Below, one piece after another: positions 6,357 to 13,079 of a DNA stretch of 13,079 bases; the first letter of the stretch is position 1; each line of letters starts with the position of its first letter. This DNA is from Nitrososphaeria archaeon (lineage in GTDB: Archaea; Thermoproteota; Nitrososphaeria; Nitrososphaerales; Nitrososphaeraceae). Where the stretch lies: contig JAJPIN010000120.1 of NCBI GenBank assembly GCA_021324715.1, positions 1 through 13,079 of the forward strand, read 5' to 3'. The notes beneath the pieces are model-generated. The model did no database searches and was not told the origin of the DNA. It worked only from the letters and a program-made list of their open reading frames with translations. A program made the translations under genes and the position numbers.

Positions 6357-7403
6357 ATGGTAAGAGTATTCATAAATGGATATGGAAACATAGGTAGAAG
6401 AATTGCGTCTGCGTTTTCTCATGACGAAGAGATTCAACTTGTTGGGATAGGAAAATATTCAATAGATGATAGACTTGATGAGGCATTTACTAAGAAATTT
6501 GATGTTTATGTTCCCGAAGAAAAAATGCCAGATTTTAGACAAAAGGGATATGATATTTCCGGGACAATCTCCGATGCAGTAAAAGCATCCGATATTGTAA
6601 TCGATGCGGCTAAAGATGGTTTTGGTTATACAAATAAGAAAAATTTTTACATTCCTATGGGCAAGAGTGCCATTTTTCAAGGAGGTGAAGATAGAGCGGG
6701 TGAAAAAAAGGTTGCAGACATCATTCACAATTCAAGGATCAACTATGATAAAGTGGCGAATCAAAAGTATGTTATCCAGGGCAGCTGCAACGTTTCAGGT
6801 ATGGGCAGAATAATGCAACCACTGATTGAAAAGTTTGGAGATAAGATCCAAAGATATGATGTTACCTTAATCAGGAGATGGGCAGACTTGGAAGATACTA
6901 AAGAAGTTAAGGACTCCATAGAGTGGGACAAAAATCCGCATCATCAAGAAGATGTTAAGTCGTTCCTGCCGTCAGTAAAACTATATGTCGAAGCATATAA
7001 GGTTCCATCAAGAATGATGCACCTTCATCAAATGACAATTAGATTCAAAGATAAGGTTCCCTACTTTGATTCTATGTCTGAAATTTATCATGACGAATTT
7101 GGAGTCGCTGTTCTTGGTAAAGCAAAGGGCACCGCTGACATTCGCGTTAAAGCCCGAGAGTTTGGGTTTAAACATGATGATACTAATATGGTGCATATCC
7201 ATGAAGAAACAATGAGAAAAAGTGATGATACTCTAAAGATTCTTTATTCTGATGACCAAACAGGCATTGTAATTCCCGAAAATCACCTTCTGTTTCAATC
7301 AATGATATTCGGCAGACCCAGGACTAAGGCCTATGAGCACACTGATTCACTTTTCCAAATGAGTAAAAAAAGAGAGATGCTTGAAAAAGAGTTTGGGGCA
7401 TAA
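6357..7403 (+). CDS. gap: Class II (archaeal) glyceraldehyde-3-phosphate dehydrogenase
   Basis: The enzyme interconverts glyceraldehyde 3-phosphate and 1,3-bisphosphoglycerate with NAD(P). In an autotrophic archaeon it would mainly run in the gluconeogenic direction. The 348 residues show the N-terminal Rossmann motif INGYGNIGRR (6-15), the archaeal hallmark IFQGGE (106-111), the catalytic cysteine Cys144 in GSCNVSGMGR, and a C-terminal half with HHQEDVKSFLP, where the family has its catalytic SHH..DV histidine. The stretch RRWADLEDTKE replaces the more usual RRAADP, so this belongs to a divergent branch. ATG 6357 lies close behind a TATA-like element, and no Shine-Dalgarno site is seen. The RNase P RNA gene begins about 30 bases downstream on the same strand. 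Confidence 0.95.
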   Translation: MVRVFINGYGNIGRRIASAFSHDEEIQLVGIGKYSIDDRLDEAFTKKFDVYVPEEKMPDFRQKGYDISGTISDAVKASDIVIDAAKDGFGYTNKKNFYIPMGKSAIFQGGEDRAGEKKVADIIHNSRINYDKVANQKYVIQGSCNVSGMGRIMQPLIEKFGDKIQRYDVTLIRRWADLEDTKEVKDSIEWDKNPHHQEDVKSFLPSVKLYVEAYKVPSRMMHLHQMTIRFKDKVPYFDSMSEIYHDEFGVAVLGKAKGTADIRVKAREFGFKHDDTNMVHIHEETMRKSDDTLKILYSDDQTGIVIPENHLLFQSMIFGRPRTKAYEHTDSLFQMSKKREMLEKEFGA

Positions 7404-7413
7404 AATTTTTAAT
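7404..7413 (+). promoter_or_regulatory. AT tract between GAPDH and RNase P RNA (terminator and/or TATA)
   Basis: AAATTTTTAA follows the GAPDH stop. It could end the GAPDH transcript or serve as the TATA box of the RNase P RNA, whose 5' end lies about 26 bases further on. The two roles cannot be told apart by sequence. Confidence 0.35.
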
Positions 7414-7434
7414 CATCATCTTTGATTTTATTCT

Positions 7435-7720
7435 GTTAGCTAGCGTGTGGGTTACTCGAAAGAGAGGAAACTCCTCCCTCATAACAGGCACTCAAATTAG
7501 CGATAATTAGGTGGAGACACCTGGCAACGGAACAGAAAGGTAATCCAGTTGATGAAAATGATGATGATGGTGAATAGCCTGAAGATGTCAATACTGGAAT
7601 GAAACCGCCGACCTGGGTGGAGCAAGGACAAAAAGGGTGGAACATTCCTGTATGATCCCAGGTTGACCGCTCAGTGGAATCCCACTTAGAACAAAAGGAG
7701 GGTTACGGCTAGCAAACACA
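7435..7720 (+). ncRNA. rnpB: RNase P RNA (archaeal)
   Basis: The catalytic RNA of RNase P removes 5' leaders from tRNA precursors. Conserved core elements occur in order: GAGGAAACUCCUCCC (7463-7477), ACAGAAA (7532-7538), GAAACCGCC (7601-7609), GGAGCAAGG (7619-7627) and ACAAAAGGAGGGUUAC (7691-7706). The P4 helix forms between 7469-7477 and 7697-7704 with U7472 bulged, the universal hallmark. P1 closes the molecule with GUUAGCUAGC (7435-7444) against GCUAGCAAAC (7708-7717), with one A-A mismatch. A length of about 285 nucleotides is in the archaeal range. Ends are set by P1 and are accurate to a few bases. The last core element has ACAAAA where ACAGAA is commoner. Confidence 0.92.
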
Positions 7721-7735
7721 CTTTTCATTTTTAAT
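7719..7735 (+). terminator. T-rich terminator of RNase P RNA
   Basis: CACTTTTCATTTTTAAT follows the 3' strand of P1 directly and provides two T clusters, the usual archaeal termination signal. Confidence 0.5.
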
Positions 7736-7956
7736 TACTAGATAATCGGATAAAAGGAAATAAAATAGAGTGATGAAAAATCTTTCCCAATACACCGCTG
7801 ACAATTATGATACTATTAGGTAGATATTTTCGAGGCATGAAATTCTTGATTTATCCCAAATTAATCATAATCTCAATAATTCTGCGCATTCATATTAGAA
7901 TTTTAGTATGGGCTTTCGTACGTGTTTGGAGTGAAAATATAATAGATGAAATCAGA

Positions 7957-9000
7957 CTATTTTCTTGCCTTCCACAAGACGAATACTGACACAGCAGCCA
8001 TCATGCCTGCAAGGACACCGAGTACCTGCAATGGAAAACCACCTGTTGCAGTTGCAGTCCCCTCTGGAGCGTTTGCAGTAACATACGCAATTTCAGAATT
8101 TCCGACCTTAGATACGGTTGCGAAGCCAGGTATTTGAATTTGGCCACTAGGTGGTGGTGTAGTTGAATGGACATTGGCATTTGTCCCACTAATCGCTGCC
8201 TTTGCATCAGATTCCTTTGCTTCCATAACTCCTTCCCTAAAACTACTCTCGCCTAATGAGTAAATGGAAACTGCTCGAGCCCCGCCTAGCTCTTGAAATC
8301 CTGAACCGGCAGTAGAGGCTTGGCTACCTGTTGGATCAAATAAAAAGTGCCAACGATCCATCGGGGTTCCAATATCTTGAAAATTAAATAATGGTGTTTG
8401 GAAAATTTCCTTTGCTTGTGTTGATTCAAGTTGCTGAGCTAGATCAGGATGAGTAACTTGTATCAAGCTAATTGGGTAATTAATACTGATATTACCAACA
8501 TTAGGGACTTGAAGTTCAAGTGGTCTTGTAGTGTAAAAGCCTCTCCAATCCAGATCAACCAAGGACGTTCCTGTATTATTGCTTGGAAGAGTATATCCAC
8601 TTATACTGGGTGTAAATACTATCTTGTATGACACTATCATTCTATCACCACTGCCCTTCAAGGTTCCAATATAATCAATAGTACCGTTTTCAATACGAAT
8701 GGGACTTTGTTTTTCTGTGCGGATATCCTTATTTATGTCAGATAGTAGTTCTGCCATCCCAGGCGTGGAACTATTTGCTTTAAACTTAACTGTCTCATCA
8801 ATATTACCGTATTTCTTTGCTAGGTCACTTCCTACCGGAAATTGTATCGTTATAAACCGGTTTGCAGTAAAAAGTGGTTCAGCTTGATTTTGTTTCGGAG
8901 ACAAGACAGTTGTCATTTGAACGGCATAAACATTTGAACTAATTGAAGTAACTGTGAATGTTATCAATAAGATCACAATAATGAATCTAAAACTATTCAC
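7957..9000 (-). CDS. Exported, C-terminally membrane-anchored protein of unknown function
   Basis: I do not recognise the family. The 347 residues begin with a signal peptide (basic-poor N-terminus, hydrophobic core 6-20, likely cleavage after VYA at 24-26). A large extracytoplasmic part follows, with several N-glycosylation sequons (N76, N105, N141, N170) and no cysteine. A Ser/Thr/Pro/Gly-rich linker (about 270-320) then leads to one C-terminal membrane helix (about 322-343) ending in WKARK, which would stay in the cytoplasm. The design is that of a cell-surface protein anchored from its C-terminus, as is common in archaea with an S-layer. The start is GTG 9000: an in-frame TGA lies a few codons upstream, and a TATA box 27 bases before GTG predicts a leaderless mRNA. 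It diverges from cofD with a separate promoter, so no link to F420 is implied. Confidence 0.85.
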   Translation of the reverse strand: MNSFRFIIVILLITFTVTSISSNVYAVQMTTVLSPKQNQAEPLFTANRFITIQFPVGSDLAKKYGNIDETVKFKANSSTPGMAELLSDINKDIRTEKQSPIRIENGTIDYIGTLKGSGDRMIVSYKIVFTPSISGYTLPSNNTGTSLVDLDWRGFYTTRPLELQVPNVGNISINYPISLIQVTHPDLAQQLESTQAKEIFQTPLFNFQDIGTPMDRWHFLFDPTGSQASTAGSGFQELGGARAVSIYSLGESSFREGVMEAKESDAKAAISGTNANVHSTTPPPSGQIQIPGFATVSKVGNSEIAYVTANAPEGTATATGGFPLQVLGVLAGMMAAVSVFVLWKARK

Positions 9001-9023
9001 AGGGTAGAAACTGCTTCAACCTG

Positions 9024-9030
9024 CTTATAA
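9024..9030 (-). promoter_or_regulatory. TATA box of the exported-protein gene
   Basis: TTATAAG on the minus strand is centred exactly 27 bases upstream of GTG 9000, predicting transcription from the start codon itself. This supports the unusual GTG start. Confidence 0.6.
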
Positions 9031-9131
9031 TCTTTATCTAACCTTGCAGTTTTGACTGAGTCAGCTCACACATCAAAATTAATGTGCCAGGTCGACCCAA
9101 TACCACATGTACAGGATATCAATTTAGGAAA

Positions 9132-9142
9132 ATTTAAAAAAC
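9132..9142 (+). promoter_or_regulatory. Candidate TATA box for cofDC
   Basis: ATTTAAAAAAC centres on 9137, giving a predicted start near 9164 and a leader of about nine bases before TTG 9173. Confidence 0.4.
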
Positions 9143-9172
9143 TTGTAACATCAACAAAAGTGTTCTTTTGTT

Positions 9173-10096
9173 TTGATAACTCTATTGGCAGGTGGAACAG
9201 GCTCCGTAAAATTAGCTAGAGGATTATCAAAGATGACAGATGATTTGATTATAGTGCCAAATATTGCAGACAACATATGGCTCCATGGATTATACATTTG
9301 TCCAGATATTGATACCATAATTTACGGCCTTGCCGGTATATTGGATAAAGGCAGGGGATGGGGCATACTAGATGATTCATTTGTCTTTATGGAACAGATG
9401 AAAAAACTCGGACAAGATTATTGGTTCAATATCGGTGACAAAGATCTTGCCCTCCATGTTGTGAGAACTAACTTTTTGAATCAAGGAAAATCACTCTCTT
9501 GGATTACAAGTTGGGTACGAAAAATGTTGTCCATATCAATTGAAATTATACTCCCCTCAGATGATCATGTTGAAACTAGAATAGAAACTCCCTTCGGCGA
9601 CATGCATATACAGGAATATTGGGTCAAAAATAGTGCAAGATTTGATGTTTCAAAAATAATATACAAAGGGATTGAAAGTGCAAAAGCCAATGTGAAGGCA
9701 GTTGAGTTTATCAAAAATTCCGATTTAATTATAATTGCACCTGGGAATCCAATCTCGAGTATCGGACCAATTATTTCATTTCCCTTAATCCGTAACGTAC
9801 TTGAATCAAAAAAGGATAAAGTTATTGCAGTCAGTCCCCTTCTCGGAAATAAGGCGTTTAGTGGACCAGCTACAAAGTATATGCAAGTAATGGGCATAGA
9901 ACTATCTCCATTTGGAATAGCATCACACTACAAGGATATTGCAGCAAATCTAGTAATCTCTGAATTTGATTATGGCTATGAAAAAAGAATTAGGGATCTA
10001 GGGATAAATGTCTACAAGACTAATATTGTCATGGAGAGTTTGCAAGACGAAATTAACTTGTCTAATTATTTATTAAATAATCTCAATAGAGCTTGA
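9173..10096 (+). CDS. cofD: 2-phospho-L-lactate transferase CofD (F420 biosynthesis)
   Basis: CofD moves the activated phospholactyl group onto the deazaflavin Fo to form F420-0. The 307 residues carry the family marks: AGGTGSVKLARGL (6-18, usually GGTGGAKLARGL), CPDIDTIIYGLAG (43-55) followed by GWG (62-64), NIGDKDLALH (86-95), APGNPISSIGPI (189-200), and SPLLGNKAFSGPATKYM (221-237). The start is TTG at 9173: the frame has no ATG or GTG ahead of the glycine-rich loop, and MITLLAGGTG matches the family N-terminus. cofC follows after six bases, so both proteins probably come from one mRNA. GPA(D/E) is more usual where this protein has GPAT. Confidence 0.95.
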   Translation: MITLLAGGTGSVKLARGLSKMTDDLIIVPNIADNIWLHGLYICPDIDTIIYGLAGILDKGRGWGILDDSFVFMEQMKKLGQDYWFNIGDKDLALHVVRTNFLNQGKSLSWITSWVRKMLSISIEIILPSDDHVETRIETPFGDMHIQEYWVKNSARFDVSKIIYKGIESAKANVKAVEFIKNSDLIIIAPGNPISSIGPIISFPLIRNVLESKKDKVIAVSPLLGNKAFSGPATKYMQVMGIELSPFGIASHYKDIAANLVISEFDYGYEKRIRDLGINVYKTNIVMESLQDEINLSNYLLNNLNRA

Positions 10097-10102
10097 CTTA
10101 TC

Positions 10103-10738
10103 TTGAAAGTTGTGGCTTTAATTCCAGTTAAGCGATATGAATCGAGCAAAACTAGATTAAAACTTACCAGAACCCAAAAAGTAGTATTGACCGAATTAAT
10201 GCTAAAATTCACAATCGTTAATTTAAAAAAATGTAAAAGTATCTCTGATATAGTAACTATTTCTGAAGATGAAAAGGTCGCACGCATTTCAAACTATTAT
10301 GGAATCAGATTCATATTTTGTAATGAAAGGGGAGTGAATTTTGCTATCGAATCCGGTGACAAATATTGTAACGATAACATGGTCAAATCGAATATTATTA
10401 TTCCCATAGATCTGGTATATTTAAATTCTTATGAAATTGAATTACTGTTATCAGTGGCTAGCAAATATCAAAAATGTGCTATAATTGTTCCCTCTATGAG
10501 AATGGATGGAACAAACATACTGTTCAGACGTCCATTTAACTTATTTGAGACGTCTTTTGATAGTAATAGTTATTTTAATCACATAAAAGCATCAAAAAAT
10601 GCAGGCGCGCAAACGATAATAATTAAATCCGATAATTTGTCACAAGATTTGGATACGGTGGATGACTATAATAGAATTATTGCTCGCCCTATCAATAATC
10701 TTTCTAACTTAATGTCAAGAATTCCGAATATAAAATGA
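10103..10738 (+). CDS. cofC: 2-phospho-L-lactate guanylyltransferase CofC
   Basis: CofC activates 2-phospholactate (or a related phospho-acid) with GTP and hands the product to CofD, encoded just upstream. The 211-residue protein has the nucleotidyltransferase N-terminus IPVKRYESSKTRL (7-19), a metal-site region IIPIDLVYLN (99-108), the CofC signature DGTNILFRRP (135-144), SNSYFNHIKASKNAG (154-168) and DLDTVDD (182-188). The commoner DLP at the metal site reads DLV, so the acidic residue is kept but the proline is lost. The start is TTG at 10103, six bases after the cofD stop, without a Shine-Dalgarno site. It lies convergent with the DUF106 gene. The pairing with cofD removes doubt about a rather divergent sequence. 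Confidence 0.91.
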   Translation: MKVVALIPVKRYESSKTRLKLTRTQKVVLTELMLKFTIVNLKKCKSISDIVTISEDEKVARISNYYGIRFIFCNERGVNFAIESGDKYCNDNMVKSNIIIPIDLVYLNSYEIELLLSVASKYQKCAIIVPSMRMDGTNILFRRPFNLFETSFDSNSYFNHIKASKNAGAQTIIIKSDNLSQDLDTVDDYNRIIARPINNLSNLMSRIPNIK

Positions 10739-10803
10739 AAAGGCGTTAATTGAAATCTAACATAACATGTTCATCAACCTTGACACAATATAAAAAGTAG
10801 AAT

Positions 10804-11406
10804 TTATGTGATGCTTGGAAGTGCTGTTTTGGTGAGTTTAGAAATTATTCCGTTAAAAGAAAAGTTTACAATGAGGAACCATCCCCACAAATAAATCTGC
10901 CCCACAATCCTACATGGGCCTTTGTGAGTTCCATCAGGGCTCTTCTGAGTATCCCTATCTACATTCTCTTGCTTGCAAGTTATAAACGGAATTTCAGGAT
11001 GAATCGGAGAAAGAGCAACCACTCCACCGAAAATCTGAGGGAAAACCAGAATCCATAACATGAAAGAAGGTATCATGTAAATAAACATAGGTCTCATTTG
11101 CTGTTGTTGAACTTCTAGATTCATTTTATTTACATATGCTTGTTTTTTCTTTAGTTCTGCAATCTGCTCCTTGTCCTGCTTTTTTACGGCAGCCATCATT
11201 TGCTTTCTAAATTCAACTGATTCTTTCATGATTTTACTCATTTTTTCAATATCAGTAGTTTTTTTTCTCAGCATTGCAAACGCTACATTCAACCCAATGG
11301 CGATAAGAGCAGCAACAATCATTGAACTAAATGAGAATGGGAATGGAGGATTTTCTGAATAGTGTGTAGAAAAAAATAGCTGCATTATTACTATGCTAAA
11401 GTCCAT
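10804..11406 (-). CDS. DUF106 / EMC3-type membrane protein insertase (Oxa1/YidC superfamily)
   Basis: The archaeal DUF106 proteins are the counterparts of YidC, Oxa1 and EMC3 and help insert membrane proteins next to the ribosome and SecYEG. In 200 residues I see a hydrophobic helix at about 25-46, a long charged coiled coil at about 48-103 (KKTTDIEKMSKIMKE onwards), a second helix at about 107-130 (FIYMIPSFMLWILVFPQI) and a third at about 170-190. This is the standard three-helix plan with the cytosolic coiled coil between helices 1 and 2. The loop between helices 2 and 3 is polar and holds Cys144 and Cys165, which could form a disulfide outside the cell. ATG 11406 has GGAG about nine bases upstream and its own TATA box. 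secY, which sometimes lies nearby, is absent. Confidence 0.93.
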   Translation of the reverse strand: MDFSIVIMQLFFSTHYSENPPFPFSFSSMIVAALIAIGLNVAFAMLRKKTTDIEKMSKIMKESVEFRKQMMAAVKKQDKEQIAELKKKQAYVNKMNLEVQQQQMRPMFIYMIPSFMLWILVFPQIFGGVVALSPIHPEIPFITCKQENVDRDTQKSPDGTHKGPCRIVGQIYLWGWFLIVNFSFNGIISKLTKTALPSIT

Positions 11407-11413
11407 TTAGAAT

Positions 11414-11417
11414 CTCC
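11414..11417 (-). promoter_or_regulatory. Shine-Dalgarno site of the DUF106 gene
   Basis: GGAG on the minus strand is separated from ATG 11406 by seven bases. It is one of very few such sites in the window and occurs where the TATA position predicts a real leader of about 17 bases. Confidence 0.5.
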
Positions 11418-11445
11418 AATTCTCTTATCAGAGAGTCGTAGGCCG

Positions 11446-11454
11446 TTTATAAGG
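11446..11454 (-). promoter_or_regulatory. TATA box of the DUF106 gene
   Basis: CCTTATAAA on the minus strand, centred at 11450, predicts a start near 11423. It lies between sufB and the DUF106 gene and shows that they can be transcribed separately. Confidence 0.5.
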
Positions 11455-11495
11455 ATTTCAGTCTAATAAGATATCTAAAATCAACAGTCCCTTGC

Positions 11496-11522
11496 AAAAA
11501 AGTAAGATTTATTTGAAAAAAA
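11496..11522 (-). terminator. Double T-tract behind sufB
   Basis: Two minus-strand T runs, seven bases (11522-11516) and six bases (11501-11496), lie 30 to 60 bases after the sufB stop and before the DUF106 promoter. They form a plausible archaeal terminator without a hairpin. Confidence 0.55.
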
Positions 11523-11554
11523 TCCTTATTCAATTCTAATAGTACTTGGCTGTT

Positions 11555-12952
11555 TTATCCTACTGAACCTTCCATCTCTAATTTTAACAACCTGTTCAGC
11601 TCTACAGCATATTCCATAGGCAGCTCTTTAGTAAATGGTTCCATAAATCCACCAACTATCAATGACAAAGCATCGGATTCTGAGAATCCCCTACTCATCA
11701 GATAGAATATTTGATCTTCGCCTATTTTTCCAACCGTAGCTTCATGTGAGATAGTCGCATCATCTTCGTTTACTTCTACATAGGGATATGTGTCAGTTCG
11801 CGAGTTCTTGTCAAGCAGTAAAGCATCACATCTAACATTTGATTTTACTCCAGTCGCACCTTTTGCAACATGCAATAATCCTCTGTACGTAGTTCGGCCT
11901 GCATCTTTACTTACAGACTTACTTGTAATCCTAGAAGTCGTTTCTGGAGCCAGATGGACTGCTTTTGCGCCAGCATCTTGATGTTGTCCGCTACCTGCAA
12001 AAGCTATTGAAATTACCTCAGCATGTGCTCGTCTACCAAGCATATAAACCCCTGGATACTTCATCGTTAATTTGCTTCCAAGGTTACCGTCAATCCATTC
12101 AACTGTTGCATTCTCATATGCATAAGCTCTTTTTGTGACCAAGTTGTATACGTCCTTACTCCAATTTTGAATAGTGGTGTATCTTATCTTGGCGCCTCTC
12201 TTTGCAATTAGCTCTACAACTGCGGAATGAAGTGATTCTGTTGTGTAAACTGGTGCAGTACATCCTTCTATATAGTGTACTTCTGATCCTTCATCGGCAA
12301 TTATGAGAGTTCTTTCAAACTGACCAATATTTTCTGCATTGATTCTGAAATACGCTTGCAGTGGAAGATCAACCTTTACGTTTCGTGGGACATAAATGAA
12401 AGATCCACCAGACCATACAGCGCTATTTAATGCGGCAAATTTATTGTCTTCTGGAGGAATAACCTTACCAAAATGCTTCTTTAAAATTTCAGGATATTTC
12501 TTAACAGCAGTATCAGTATCAGTAAATATCACGCCTTGTTTTTCCAAATCTTCTCGCAGATTATGATACACAACCTCTGACTCGTATTGCGCGCCAACTC
12601 CTGCTAGAAACTTTCTTTCGGCCTCAGGAATTCCTAATTTTTCAAAAGTATTTCTTACTGATTCAGGTACATCTTCCCAGCTTTTACTTTGTTTGTCAGA
12701 TGCCTTTGCATAATAGTAAATATTCTGAAAATCAATGTGAGTCAGATCGCCGCCCCAGTTTGGCATGGGCTTGCTTAGAAAAACTTCATAAGATCGTAAC
12801 CTAAATTCTCGCATCCAATCTGGTTCATCCTTAAGTTTACTGATTTCTTCTATTGTTCCCTTTGAAAGCCCTTTCTTACTCAAATAAACATAAAGCTCTG
12901 TAGAATCTTTGAAGTCATATTTACTATAGTCCATATTCAGATCTGAGGTCAT
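11555..12952 (-). CDS. sufB: Fe-S cluster assembly scaffold protein SufB
   Basis: SufB is the scaffold of the SUF system (SufBCD), on which new Fe-S clusters are built with the help of the ATPase SufC. At 465 residues it has the usual SufB length, and its C-terminus (LPMEYAVELNRL ... MEGSVG) separates it from the related SufD. EGCTAPVY lies mid-protein. Cys375 in NVRCDALLLD corresponds to the essential core cysteine of bacterial SufB, and His403-Glu404 in SHEATVGKI to the conserved HEAT. ATG 12952 stands 25 bases behind a TATA box, so the mRNA is probably leaderless. sufC or sufD is not next to it: the gene has its own promoter, and DUF106 follows downstream behind a terminator. Ammonia oxidisers depend heavily on Fe-S proteins, so an essential role is expected. 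Confidence 0.98.
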   Translation of the reverse strand: MTSDLNMDYSKYDFKDSTELYVYLSKKGLSKGTIEEISKLKDEPDWMREFRLRSYEVFLSKPMPNWGGDLTHIDFQNIYYYAKASDKQSKSWEDVPESVRNTFEKLGIPEAERKFLAGVGAQYESEVVYHNLREDLEKQGVIFTDTDTAVKKYPEILKKHFGKVIPPEDNKFAALNSAVWSGGSFIYVPRNVKVDLPLQAYFRINAENIGQFERTLIIADEGSEVHYIEGCTAPVYTTESLHSAVVELIAKRGAKIRYTTIQNWSKDVYNLVTKRAYAYENATVEWIDGNLGSKLTMKYPGVYMLGRRAHAEVISIAFAGSGQHQDAGAKAVHLAPETTSRITSKSVSKDAGRTTYRGLLHVAKGATGVKSNVRCDALLLDKNSRTDTYPYVEVNEDDATISHEATVGKIGEDQIFYLMSRGFSESDALSLIVGGFMEPFTKELPMEYAVELNRLLKLEMEGSVG

Positions 12953-12960
12953 TAAAAATT

Positions 12961-12973
12961 ATAACGTCGTTAT
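12961..12973. promoter_or_regulatory. 13-bp inverted repeat between sufB TATA box and start codon
   Basis: ATAACGTCGTTAT has two perfect 6-base arms around one T. It overlaps the space between the TATA box and the predicted transcription start of sufB, where a bound protein would block initiation. An iron- or redox-responsive repressor would fit the gene, but none is identified here. Confidence 0.4.
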
Positions 12974-12984
12974 TATATATATAC
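12971..12984 (-). promoter_or_regulatory. TATA box of sufB
   Basis: The minus strand reads TATATATAATA, centred about 25 bases before ATG 12952, the distance expected for a leaderless archaeal transcript. Confidence 0.55.
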
Positions 12985-13065
12985 TATATGATATGTTTGA
13001 TGAAAATATAAAATCATTCGATATTAAAAAATGTCAATTTTAATGCAAAAGAATTGTATGGAATG

Positions 13066-13079
13066 ATTATATAAATACA
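13066..13079 (+). promoter_or_regulatory. Possible TATA box for a gene beyond the right edge
   Basis: TGATTATATAAATACA at the very end contains a good plus-strand TATA core (TTATATAAATA). Its target, if any, lies outside the window. Confidence 0.25.

Noticed and set aside
7807..7989. Plus-strand ORF of 60 codons with hydrophobic stretch
   Set aside because: It overlaps the 3' end of the exported-protein gene on the other strand, is rich in Ile from AT-rich codons, and has no promoter or SD site that I can see.
9053..9063. Inverted repeat TGACTGAGTCA between the exported-protein gene and cofD
   Set aside because: Arms of only five bases, upstream of both TATA boxes; expected by chance at this scale.
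12993..13043. 16-codon ORF with a TATA box ahead of it
   Set aside because: Too short and the TATA stretch is better explained by sufB.

Overview
The window reads as chromosomal DNA of a low-GC ammonia-oxidising archaeon of the Thaumarchaeota (Nitrososphaerota). The evidence is an archaeal SRP54, a diphthamide ligase, an archaeal Pus10 and TrmI, a class II (archaeal) GAPDH, an archaeal RNase P RNA, a DUF106 membrane insertase, CofC/CofD for F420 synthesis, TATA boxes about 25 bases ahead of leaderless starts, and few Shine-Dalgarno sites. A soil lineage such as Nitrosocosmicus would fit the AT-rich, loosely packed layout, but that is only a guess. I see no transposon, phage gene, CRISPR array or tRNA gene.

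Left part (1-2604, minus strand): dph6 - srp54 - pus10 form one compact run (0-base and 13-base gaps) of translation-related genes. pus10 leaves the window at base 1. A 498-base spacer follows. It holds a promoter for dph6, a probable small frameshifted ORF, and a palindromic TATA box that could fire both ways. Then, on the plus strand, come trmI (tRNA m1A methyltransferase) and a small double-CxxC protein with a lysine-rich tail made of perfect 24-base repeats.

Middle (4492-7720): trpG-trpD (minus, overlapping TAATG) diverges from a class II GAPDH gene (plus). Their shared 200-base promoter region carries an 18-bp inverted repeat. Directly behind GAPDH lies the RNase P RNA gene, recognised by its conserved core and by a P4 helix with the universal bulged U.

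Right part (7957-13079): a secreted, C-terminally anchored protein of unknown function (minus) diverges from cofD-cofC (plus), two consecutive steps of coenzyme F420 synthesis. Then a DUF106/EMC3-type insertase and sufB (both minus, each with its own promoter). sufB has a 13-bp inverted repeat between TATA box and start codon.

Functionally this is mostly core machinery: tRNA maturation and T-arm modification (RNase P, Pus10, TrmI), translation and membrane targeting (Dph6, SRP54, DUF106), Trp synthesis, central carbon metabolism, F420 and Fe-S assembly. I did not find a convincing new multi-gene system. The points most worth a second look are the interrupted small ORF with its bidirectional promoter, the repeat-built lysine tail, the two operator-like palindromes and the unknown exported protein.
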